This document shows, one piece after another, positions 43,437 to 56,400 of a stretch of 64,000 nt of DNA. Position numbers and translations under genes: made by a program. The notes under the pieces are model-generated. The model was not told the origin of the DNA. It saw only the letters and a program-made list of their open reading frames with translations, and searched no databases. Position 1 is the first letter of the stretch. Each line of letters begins with the position of its first letter. This DNA is from Anolis sagrei (taxonomy: Eukaryota; Chordata; Lepidosauria; Squamata; Anolidae). The stretch spans positions 108,320,366 through 108,384,365 of the forward strand of contig NC_090023.1 in the NCBI RefSeq assembly GCF_037176765.1, written 5' to 3'.

Positions 43437-44441
43437 TCAGTCATCATCATCGTTTTCATTAAAATCATCATCGTCTTCGTCATCATCATCCCCAACATAA
43501 GACACTGGCGTCTCTACTCTGGAGCCGCTATACTGAGATCCATTGGAACTTGTGGCCAACATTCCATCTCCTCCATTTGAGTAGTCACTGAAACATGAAT
43601 AAATATAGTTAGTTAGCCTTTTCCTACCCTTGATAGTACCTTGATCTTTACCAACTATTATCTTCTTTTCTAATGATGTCATAAGTCATTAGAAAAATTG
43701 ATTAACACGTGATAGAATGAAAGGCAGTATGAAAAGAAAAGAGCACATGGACAAACTAAATCAAGGAAGGCACGGTTGAGTCTGCAGGACCTTTGCAGGA
43801 TATTGATGATAGGGAATCTTAGAAGTTGCTGTAAGTTTTTCAGATTATGAGGAAGACTTCACAACCTCTAAGGATGCCTGCCAAAGATGCAGGCAAAACA
43901 TCAGGAGAGGATGCTTCCGACCATACAGCCTGAAAAACTTACAGCAACCCAGTGATTCTGGCCATGAAAGCCTTCGACAACACAATCTTGGAAGTCTCCC
44001 ATTTATACAATTGCCATGCACTGAAGTGGCTTGATGGAAATAAACAAAAACCCTTGGTACATTGAACTTTTGCAAGTCTACCATGTACCTACAAACTGTG
44101 TTAATCTGACAAGTCCTGCAAAATTGTAAATGGAACATGGGGATAAATTATCTGGGCTCATCTCCCTAGCAAAACTGATAACAGGAAGTTATTTAATCAC
44201 TGTTCCTTTTTGGGTTCAACTGAAGAACAAGATGTATCAGAATGAGATCAACCCTGATAACACTCACTTTGCCCCATTCACTTCTTATTTTTTGAAATTG
44301 TAGGGTGTTACATCAAATACTGATGTAACAAAGGGTAAATAAAAACCACAGTGAATTGGGAAAAGAAGACTGCAGCTTAAAGGATCACATGAGCATGTCT
44401 GAACGTGTGTATATGTGTATGTATGTATGTGTGTGTGTGTG

Positions 44442-44495
<54 letters not shown>

Positions 44496-47400
44496 GAGAG
44501 AGAGAGAGAGAGAGAGAGTTAAAAGTTTCCCATATTTTGTTGTTTATTCTGTCACTTCTGACTCTTTGTGACCTCATGGACCAGCCCATGCCAGAACTCC
44601 CTGTTGACCATCGTCACCCCCAGCTCCAGAGACAAGCCAGTTACTTCAAGGATAATATCCATCCATCTTGCCCTTGGTTGGTCCCTCTGCCTTTCCCTTC
44701 CATTTTCCCCAGCATCATTATCTTTTCTAAGATTTCCTGTCTTCTCATGGTATGGCGAAAGTACTTCATATCTTTGCCTCTAATAGCATTCCCTCCAGTG
44801 AGCAGTCGGGCTTTATTTCCTGGAGGAAGGACTGATTTCATCTTCTTGCAGTCCAAGGCACTCTCAGAATTTTCCTCCAACACCATAGTTCAAAAGCGTC
44901 TACTTTCCTTCGCTCAGCCTCCCTTATGGTCCAGCTCTCACATCCATAGGTTACTATGGGGAATATCATTGCTTTAACTATGCAGATTTTCATTGCCATA
45001 TAGTTAAATGTTTTAAGAGATACTGTAAGCATTCAAGAAATAAAAAGTGAACAAGGGCATTGCTATCATGCTATATAACTGGAAAGCTACACACTCTCCA
45101 AAACTTGATTAAATTGTGAACCTCCTGGAGCTGTCAATTCCACACTGCATAAAATCTACATCATACTGGTAGCACTAGATTTTTAAAAAGATACCTTATC
45201 AGCAGCAAACCTCAGAAGACAAAATGATTCTAATATTCTACCTCATAACATGTGTTGGTTCCTGGTGTTTGGATATTGTGGAAAACTCCTGATAAATTCA
45301 TACATGGACCTGTGGGTGGTTTTAATTTTAAAAAAATATCTTGAGGTATACTGGAATTCTCAAAAAATACTCAAAGCAAGGCCTCAGTTGAAGCTTGTCA
45401 CGTGCCTGGATGAGAAGTAAACATAAAAGCCTATCTCATCTAACCTGTTTGAAAATCTTGTCCCATTTGAAGCTGAACCTGATGAGGATGAGACATACAC
45501 ACTGCTGATTGATCCCTGAGCCATTTCTGGAAAACAAAAAGCATTTTGAGAATTCATTCTTTCTCAAATACAAATTTAATCTTGAAATATATTTAATAAA
45601 ATATATTAGACAATAAACAGAACATCACTGAACAATTTCAGAGTTGTGAAACAAATAGCAAAACAGAAATACTAAAATCGCAGAAAAATATTAAACTATT
45701 CTTATAATTATCCCACTATATTTTAATAAACCCTGCAGCAATATTGGGGTGATAATGAAAACCATATTTTCTTCTGTTCTATAAGAATAACCATATCTTT
45801 ATATAAAAAAAAATCCTCCACTGGAATGATAATCCACTATTAAAATATAGCGGAAACATTTAAAAGAATTATGATTTATAGATTAATTTACTGTGTAGTG
45901 CCATTATAAATATATAATCATATACTGCTGTTATAATGACAGCAGTTTGCCTTTCCCTCAATTCACCATTCAAATATAAAAGTACCATATATACTCATGT
46001 ACAAGATGACCTCATATGTAAGTGAAGGGCAGATGTAGGGTCCAAAATTATGGATTTTGGTAAGTTGAGGTTCATTCTATGGAGATGGGGACACGTCAAA
46101 GTAAGCCAGTCACTTCTAACCGCTGCCACCACCATTTCTCCACCCAGGCTTCTAATTGTGAAAATATTCAAAAAGGTCAGAAGCAGCACTACAACGGAGG
46201 AAGCTTGTCGATGCTTCTTTTGGTTTCTCCTGGGACAGACTAAGCCTTTGCCTTTTGCTACTCTACTCAGAGAAGGGGATGGTTCCTTTTTTGGTAAGAG
46301 TTAAGGTATAGTATTTGCACTGATCTGTGCATAAGTCAATCCAGGGTTTCTGTCTAGATTTGTTGACTTTCTAGAATTATACATATTTTATAAAATCTTA
46401 CCTGTCACATATGGTTCAAGAGCTTTGGGAACCAAGCTCCTTGCATTTTTTAGGTCCTCTGCAGAGCAACTGCCAGATTCCAGTCCAAAAGCCATTCCCA
46501 TGCGCTTTAATACTTCTATATCATCATGTATTTCAAATGCATTGTCAAAATTAAACAGATACTCAAACCTGTAGACAGTGAATGAAAATCAGTCAATAAA
46601 CCATGCACATATTTTTCATAAACCTTTGCATCCAGCATATCATCTATTAAAATAAAAGTTTTAAAATGCAATGAACATTGTTAGCAACAACACACTTTCA
46701 ATGTTCTGGATTAAGTAATACGAAGTTCTGAATTATTTCAGGCTATACAGTACTGCTATACACTGCAGTGTTTTAAGGAGACGCTGCATAGTGTTTTGAG
46801 GAGCAGAAAGGTCCACTTCTGAGGTCCTAATTACAGGCCATTGGATCAGGACTCAATGTTGTGAAAACAGTGTGTGCCATGGGGAGTGAGAGAAATGTTT
46901 CTACAGCAGTCTGAAATTTGCTACCTAAAACTAGTGGCAATGGGGTCTAAGATCTTATTTCGATACAAAATGAATGGATGTGAACATTTGCCCATACAGC
47001 ATTCCTAAACACTGGTGACATGAGAAAGTTACTTGCTTTTTATTTAAGAACACAAATTTGGATTGTGTGGGGAACAACAATATAATATCTTGAAGTAATA
47101 CACTAAATCCAGGTAAAATCTAGTTTACTGTTCCATCCATTCTAGAGGGGCTGTACTAGTCTAAATCTGAGGAAAGTGGCTCCCCAGGTGAGAGATCAGG
47201 AGTGGATAAGACTATGAATTTTCAAGAAGGAGACAGAGTGTCATGTGGCAACAAGACATGCTACTCAAATATTTCATCTGTAAACATTCAGGGTCGGAAG
47301 CAAAAGGAACAAACCTTTCAAAAAATAACACACAGTATTTCTCACCTAGTCTTACCTTGGATTGTTACTGCCAATAATAGGCAAATGTATATACCTAAAT

Positions 47401-50400
47401 CTCTAGCACTGTATTGTATGTAGTGTGTGGCATATCATGCTTATCTCGGCAAAGGGTTCCACTGTTTTAACTCAGTTTGCACAATCCACCATCAAGGAAC
47501 CCATTGGTAACACAGATCAAATTTTGGTAAAATCTACATTTCAAACTTGATCAGTATTAAGAAATTCAGAACGTCTTTTCAAACACATCCCATATTGTGC
47601 ATGCATGCATATATATCTATCTTTTCTGATGAACAACTTATACTTTTCTATACACTTCTTCTCCTATCAAAACCTACTTGTCATTAGAAATACTGCAGTC
47701 AATCACAGTCTTCTTGCTGGTGTTCACAATGATGAAGGGCAAGTGAATAACAGAATTAGAAGCTGGTGGTCTGTTTGCTTGTTGTTCTGCTTGACGATTT
47801 CGCTGAACAAGATTTTTAAAGGCAATTTGCTGTCAAGGGATGAAAATACATGTTTTCATTTTATTTCTTTTTTCAACAATAAAGAAACAATTGCCTTGTG
47901 TGTTAAAAGAATTATGGACATTTAAGTACCCTCAGAACTATACACACCCTGTATTGTTGAAGACTGTTTTTAGAAAGCAGTATATACAATTAGAATGAAT
48001 TAAAGAGAAGGGATTTTAAAAATTAATTTCCCACTTTCAGGATTATAATCTGCAGACTAAGGGAGAAAAGAACCATAGATGATGCTGTTCCTCTAATAAT
48101 GAAAGGGTGGGATACTTTCCAAGGACAAGAAAATGACATCAATATAATAGCAGAGGTAAGGGAATTCTGAGAAGTGAGAAAACCTGTTTTCTGGACCAGT
48201 GAGAATCACAAGTTTAGTCTCAACATCCTATTCCCTGCCTTTTGCAAAATCCAGTGAATAAATCTGAAAGTACAATCACTGAAACACTTGCAAAATATGA
48301 CTTGAAGGATATCAAAAGTGCCTTTGAGGTTGTTCCATATGATCACTGTAATATTTCTAGCACAGCATTTTAGGACAAACTTTGATAAAGAAGGTTAACA
48401 ATAAAATGTTACCTGAACATATGATAAAAATGGTGTCAGATAATACAACTAATATTGGATGCCAATAACTAACCAATAATTAAAACTATAGTATGAATCA
48501 CAGTCAAAGCTGGGACACTGGAGAACTTACTGTGTAGGACCATTATGGTCAAGAAGGAGCCATGTATCCATACATTAATTCCTATCACTGCCGAGGCAAG
48601 GCAAGGGATCACATGTTTGAAAAAAGTATTTCCTATGGAATCTCTGGTTCCTATTCAGTTCATTCCCAAGCCAATAGAAAAGGAAAGTGAGGAAAATAAA
48701 ATCTACAGAGAAAGGAAAAAATGGTCTTGCCACCCTAGTGTGGGTCAGATTGTTCCTCCTCTGTGGCTAGAATGAATCTTCATGGTAAGTTCTCCAATGT
48801 GCCATTCTCAGCCAGCAGAGGAGCCATCCGTCACAGGAATGAGATTTTAAGTAAGACCTCGTGTAGGGACCTTATATATAGGTCTTGGGTATCAAAAATA
48901 TCTTGAATCCAGAGCATGGTTACTCTAGGAATAAGGGATGCTGTGGAAAATGCAAATTGTGAGAGTAGAGGTCTCATAGGTGCACTTGGAGGAGATTATG
49001 TTCTTTTCTTACCAGGGCATTTCAGGGAAGAGACATACAAACTGAAAGTCATTGGACGTACTTGGAATTTTGTTCAAAGTTGCCAGCACATTGCAAGCGG
49101 ATGCATAGGTGCAATTTCTGATTGGGTTTCATACCTATCTAAGATGTCTATTTGAGTTTCAAACCTGTATTGGTGACTGTCTAGAGCAATGAACAGTAGC
49201 AGCTCCAGAGGAGGCAGCTATAGCCATGAGATATGCATTTTCATAGTTCCAATGAGAAGTTAACCTTTTGTTATTTGGATATGCTTGGAGGCTGATGCTT
49301 GGGGGCTGTCTTTGGATTTGGTCTTAGCTTTTCCAGCCCCACATTCATCCCAAAAGAGAGTGTGGCACAAAGGAGAAGGGATGCAAAGGTAGGAGAAGTA
49401 AAGAAGCAAGATCTAACACTATTACTACCCGAGAGAGCTAGTGAAGTAAGAGCTTGTTTTTTAGGTGACAGGGTGGGTGGAATGGAAGAACATTAGCAAA
49501 AGAAAGGAGGAGTGTAGTGTTTGACCTTTCCTGGCCAAGACACGATGAAAGATCTGAGGAGGACCCAAGGGACCAACATGAATCACATCCCCACAACACA
49601 TAAGCCCTTGCCTCACCTTAGTGTTGACAGGAGTTAAACAATGTATGTATGGCTCCCTCTCTGCTGGCTGAGAATTGGGACTCTGAAGGAAACTGATATA
49701 ACAATACAAACTGATTTGCCAATGCAGGTAGTATTCTTTTGTAATACCTGAAGAATTAGTTCTTGAAGTTGTGATTGTTTTTGCTTTATTCTTTCAAGTC
49801 TTCTCTGTCTCTCCACCTTAACAAACAATAAAACCTCATTAAAGATGAGCAGGACAAGTGTAAGGTTTTGATGTCTTTTAACAATATACTAGTAACAATA
49901 TAAACTGAAAGCTCTATACAGAACTCAAGAACTTCCAAAACATTTATTGTGAGGCTAAAGTAATTTTTCGCTTGGTTCCAGAAACTATTGCCAAGTAGCA
50001 CCTATTTCTGAATGAGAGGTAAGTTCAAAAGTGGCGTGTATTATGTACTAGAACTAACTGTTCAGATTTTTTAAATACCGAAATATTTTAAAAATACTTC
50101 AGGTATACTGAAGTAGATCCTATATATCATTTGCTGTTGTAGTTGTGTGAGAAAAACAGAAAAAATATCTACTCAGGTAGCCTGTCAAAAATGATCTCAG
50201 AATAAAAGAAAATGCTTCCAAAAGTTGAAAAAATGTGAACATCAAAGGATATATATTCTTATTTGGCCAGTATTTAAAATACATAAAGATTAAATCATTC
50301 AGCCAGAAAACAATCAATTTATTAAAACAAAACCATGTATTACAAAGGATGTTTTATGGAATCTATTTTTCTGAATTTCAAGGTTCTGTTTACTGTCAAT

Positions 50401-53400
50401 AATTACTGAAGTGGAACTCTACCACTCATTATCATTATCCTATCATAAACTTGTGATTTTTAAATGATTTTTTTGGCATATAAGAGTGGGAAGTATAGCT
50501 TGGCTTTCCTTTCCAACCAATGCTGCCTTCACTTTGTGTAGGAAGATGGAAAAATTAGAGACTCTTTGCAATCTACATTTTTACTTGGTCTTTATGAAAC
50601 AATTCCACAATAATTTTTAGAAGACATTACAATTTTGAAAGTCGGGAATTTCTTCACCATACTGAACTTGGATCTGTAAATGAAAATAATTCAGTGCCAA
50701 AGTAAAGGCAAGTGAAGAACCTGGAAGTGATGGTAACTACTAAATCTTAATACTAAATCAGAATACATAAGCAACATGTATTTCAAATAACAAATATGTG
50801 TAGCATTTTACCTCTAAATTCTGACATTCCTGAGCTGAATTAGTAGGTAGGCCAATCCATTTTATTTCTTTCTTCTCCTTGGAAATAATATTCATGGCCA
50901 TAAGAACATTTAAGGCATCATATACACGGCGTCTAATATTTTTCTGATCATACGCCTGCTGTAGATATAGTAAATTAAGAGTATTAGATCACTCTTTACT
51001 GTAATAGGAGGGATACAACCAACATAATGTCACAACTGGTTAGCTACAATAGGGCTTTTCCCCCTTACAAACATGACTCAGAATTATTTATAAAATAGAA
51101 CAAATGAACAGATCAGCAAAATGGGACGTTGCACAGGATTGGTGACTCAGGATATGTCAAAATACTTCTTCACATTTTAACTGAGGGAGCTTGGTATCTT
51201 GGGAACTGATATTTGGGAAATTATAGCTGTGTGTTGTTTCAGTTTCTTTCCCTAGATGCTACCTGCACTGACTGTATTTTTTGCTGCTTAAAGAAAGTTA
51301 TTGAATTCATTTGGGCACACATTTAAATCAACACAACAGGTCCAATGAATACCAAATTGAACAGGGAATTAGTTGGAAAATTTAAGGGGAACATCAAGAA
51401 ACAGGTTCAAGAGGGACTCAAGCTCTACTCTTCCAAAGAGTAGATGACCAAGAATCTCAGCCACCAACAAAAAGTTATGTGGGAAATAAGAAATATGATA
51501 GTGAAAAAAACTTGATACAGTAAATAGGTCATTTCTTTTTTGGGGGAAAATTGCATTTCCTGGGCCTATAATGGCGTTGTGGGGTGCAGGGCAGGATGGC
51601 AAAACTATCCTGCTTTTGATGAGAAATGTTCTTTCTTTCCTTGAAACCCCCAAAGAGGTTGGATATGCTTTCAAAGATTTAACCTGCTTAAGTCCTCAAC
51701 TTAAATCAGTTGCCTACCCCAATCACAAACAAAATGTGAATGTGGCAGAACATGCTGGGAAAAGTAACTGCAATTTTATTCTCAAACAGGAAAATTGTAA
51801 ACAACTCCAAAATATACGATTTCTGTAAAATGAATGGAAGAGGAATAAAAATAATGTCCAAAAGAAAAATCACCAAGGTCAAAACTCTAGAATATTTTTG
51901 AGTTACTGAAATACATAACTTTAGTATAAAAACCTAGCTGCATTGAATACCAAGATAGAAAAATATCAGTAAGCTGAGAGAAAGAAAAAAAGTAGAGGAC
52001 AAAGTGACTAGTGTGGCACCAAACCCTTTTTTGTATATCACAAAATACCCACATGAAAAAAGTTGAAAATTCAGTGGCAAATTACTAAATGCATTATAAT
52101 CAACAATCAAAAGGAACATTATAGGCCCCAACACTGACTGTCATCAAGAGAATAGTTAATATCATATTCAATATCTTTTTTTAAATAGTTTTTCATTGAA
52201 ATATTTGAAAATTACAGCAAAAGAGGGTGAATATTTAGAAGAAGATAGAACAGTAGGAAAAAAAATAGAAAACACCCCCCTCCCCAAGATTCAAAGAAGA
52301 AGAAAAGTCCAAAATCAAAGAAGAAGAAAAGTCCAAAATCAAAAATCAAAACAAAACACAAAAACAAAACACATCTCCACATCAGGTGTTATGTCTCCAA
52401 AAATTTTAAAAGATGTTTCTGGTGCTTCCACAATAAAATGTTCCTCCTTACTTACTTCTTTCTTTCTCGTAATTATCATAGAGGGTCCAATCTGTCCTCT
52501 TAATCGGATTCCCAGTATTTTTTTTCAAAAAAAAAAAAGTTAATTTGTCCATCTCTCTTATTTCTCTAATTTTTCCTAACCATTCTTCTATGGTAGGGAT
52601 ACTGTCCTGTTTCCAAAGTTTTGCCAAATATATTCTCGCCGCTGTCGTCAGATAGGTAGTTTGTCTTCATTTTCATCTAGTTGTAATTCCAAATCTGTGA
52701 AACCTAATAGATAATATTCTGGTTTCTTCTTGAATACTCTCTTCAGGTTTTTTTACTTCATGTATCATCGACCAATATTTCGCTATCTCTTTACATGTCC
52801 ACCACATATGACAAAAGGTACCTGTCTGATGACAACCTTTCCAACATTTATCAGAAGAGTTTTTATTTATAAGGGCCAGTTTCTTAGGAGTGGTATACCA
52901 TCTGTGGAACATTTTAATCCAGTTTTCCTTTAAATCTGTCGCATAGACATATTTTAACTTTTTGTTCCACATATGCTCCCACTCTCTAAATTGAATAGGT
53001 CTTCTTATATTCTCTGCCCATTTTATCATACATGGTTTAACCTGCTCACATTCCGTTAGCCAAGTTAAAAGTGTATTGTAAATTACTGAGATTACTTTAT
53101 TCTTCATCTTCAAAATCTTGTCCCATATTGTTTCTTCCCAGGCAAAACCAATCTTATTGCCTTGTTTAATATATTCTTTCATTTGCAGATAATGTAGCCA
53201 TGTCATATTCACATTGTTTCTTTTATTTGCTGATAGGATTTAATCTCATTAGTGTTCCTTACTAAAATATCTCTGTATGTTGGCCACGCTCTCCAACCTA
53301 ACATTCTTCTTTGATGTGCCTCAATCGATGAGACCCATAATGATGTTTTATTATAAAAATATTTCTTGTGTTTCATCCAAACTCTTAATAGTGATGCTTT

Positions 53401-56400
53401 CACAAAATGGTTTCCATTTTTTTCTTTTTTTCTCGATCATACCACGTGTAGCCATGCCATCCCACACATAGATCATGTCCTTCTAAATTCAGACTTTTTT
53501 CATTTTCTAGCATCATCCAATCTCTCATCCATAAGAGAGCACTTGTCTCATGATATGTTTTAAGATCTGGAAATCCTAATCCACCTCTCGTTTTTTTAAT
53601 TAAATTCAAGTACTTAATTCTGGGCCTTTTCCCTTTCCAAACAAATTTCAATAATTCTTTATTCCATTTTTTAAAAGCTACTTGGTTTCTGATTATGGGT
53701 ATATTTTGAAATAAGAACAATAATTTTGGTAGGACATTCATTTTTATAAGTGAGATCCTTCCTAGTAAAGATAAGTTCAAAAAAATCAATTTCTTAAGAT
53801 CTTTCTGTATTTTATTCCAAGCCAATTCATAGTTATTCTTCAAAAGTTTACCATTTCTTGCTGTCAACCAAATCCCCAGATATCTTAGTTTCTTTACTAT
53901 ATCCATTCCTGTAGTCCTTGCAATTTTCTCTTGTTTTTCCTTTCCTACATTCTTAGTTAATATTTTGGTTTTCCCTTTATTCATTTTGAAGCCTGCCACT
54001 TTTCCAAATTCTTGTATTTTTCCTATCATATTCAATATTTTAGTAATTATGAGATTAATTTAAATACAATTAAAGGTTTATTTTCTTATAACTATAAATT
54101 AAATAAAAATGAATATGACTGGGAGACAGCATTTACTAATAATTAATTGTATTCTTTCAAAAATGTTTTTAAGGCAGGGTGGTAGTGGTTGTTTTTGGCT
54201 CTGTCTGGGGGCTTCTGCAGAATCACTGGCTTGCATGGGGGGTGGAGCTAGTAGCCATTAGATATGTATAATTGCTGCCTTAGTCTTTGAACCCCAGTCT
54301 TTGAAGAGAAAACAGAAGGTGAGCTATGTTTTGAAAGCCCTTCTCGCTTTTCCCCCCTGGTGTAGTTAGACACACTGTGTATAGTTTGGGTTACGGTACA
54401 TCAGAGAGACAGAAAAGATGTGGAAAGGCCAAGGGCATGCGGCTAATCCCCCATGAGGAAAGGTACCGATGTTTGGGATTAATTCTCTTTGAAAAAAGAC
54501 AGTGAAATGGAGAAAAGCTAACAGTATAGGAAATTGTGCTTTATTTGGACAATGTGGATATATGTAAGCAAACTATCCCAAAACTTGCAAAATTCAGAAC
54601 AGAATGGGTGTTAAAAGACAGGACAAATATTGGGTGCAAACTAGGGTACTTCAAAAATTAGAAAAAGTAATTTCATGGTGCATGTATTGAAAAAATTCAA
54701 AACAGAAATATATTTACCGATTCATTTGGTGAGATGTGAGCATCTGCGGTACTGAATTCTGCAACTAATTCATCTGCTACCTCATTGTATGAGGTAGTTC
54801 CTTTCCTCTGAACCTTCTCACAAACCTTCATGGAGAAGTGTCTCAAGCCCTTGCCATTCTTCTCTCCCTTTTTATTTCGCTTCCTATAAAAACAAATCCA
54901 ATGAGTTATATGTAGACAATAAAAAGAGTTAAGTGATTTGAGGAACTAAGGTATGTTGATATATTATTCACTTGTTGCATTGAATCATTACAGGAAACTG
55001 AATTAAAATAATCTATGATTTTTTTTAATGTGGAAAAGGTGCATTCAGTTATTGTTGCCATTTCATGCAAATAATTTTATTCTGTTTCGTACACTATACA
55101 GGAATCCTATGGGTTAACTAGATATTAAAACATGTATATAATAAATGAAACCTGCTCTGACCATAGCCAATGTGGCAAATACATTTAGAAGGGTTCAACA
55201 TAGAACATTTCAAATTTGGTTTTTGTTTGTTAAAAAATAAGAATTTTATGCTTTTTAGGTTAATATGATAACACGATTTGCACATTTAAATCTTGCCCCA
55301 ATACACTGAATGATAAACTTGGAAAATCCACAGAATTAAACACATATACTTTCAAACAGTAAACATGTCTTACTTGTATATAATAATATTATGTACAGGT
55401 AATATTTGTACTTTGCAATATATTAAAATATATCCCTATCTACATTTTGAAGCCGATATTCACTTAAGGAAAAAAAAATAACTCTACCTTAAGAGTCCAT
55501 ATAATATGTTTCAGCAGTGACTGAAGCAGAGATTTAACACAATAATTGAATGTCAACTATTAGAAATTCAAGACTTCAAGACATGTATTCCCAAACCATG
55601 CTGTCTATCTGATGAAAATTAACTGACAAGACTGTTTTATTATTTTAATGCTTGCTGGTGTATTGTTTTAATTATGATTTATGTTTAATTGTGATTTTAC
55701 TATTATAATTGTTTGTATTGGCATCGTATCGGTGCCCAATGTAAGGCATTGAATTTTGCCATACAAAAATTCATACAAAACCGCTTTGAGTCCCCCAGAG
55801 GTGAGAAAGGCGGTATATAAATACTGTAAATAAATAAACAAATGGATTATTATTATATTTATTTATATCCCACTTTCTTCTCTTAAACTCAAAAGTAATC
55901 CACAATGCTAAAATAGTTCAATTTAAATCCGACATGTAAACATTAAAATAGTGAATTTTACTCACCCCACAGACCAAGGTGAAGAATCTGCAGTTTGGTT
56001 CTGTGATACAAAGTGTGTGTTGGGTGTGTGTGGACTTCCTACCAAAATAGCATTGGGGGCTGAAGGTCTCTGAGGCGTTCCGATAACCTACAATTAAAAT
56101 ACATAATAATGATTCTCAAGTTCTGGTTAATTCCATACACTTTCTTAACATGGTACACTGCAAAATTCATATCCCATAGTCATAACTGAAAATACTTTTG
56201 GAACTTTCTTCCCATCACGTCTACTGCAGTCCTTTGTAGCACCAGAGACTACGTTCGAAAGTTTCCCAGATGCAGCAGTCTGCAGAAATAAGCTGGTTTT
56301 GCCAATTCTTGTGAAAGTAGCAGTGTCCAGGTTAAATAAATAATTAGATACAGGCCCAAGAAATTTCACAAAATAGTGATCCTCTTGGATTTTTACTCCT

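Noticed and set aside
44377-44589. Frames with runs of Tyr-Ile and Glu-Arg
   Set aside because: They are translations of the (TA)n(GA)n microsatellite.
52196-52543. 115-codon Lys-rich plus-strand frame
   Set aside because: Antisense to the L1 3' UTR; low-complexity A-rich sequence.
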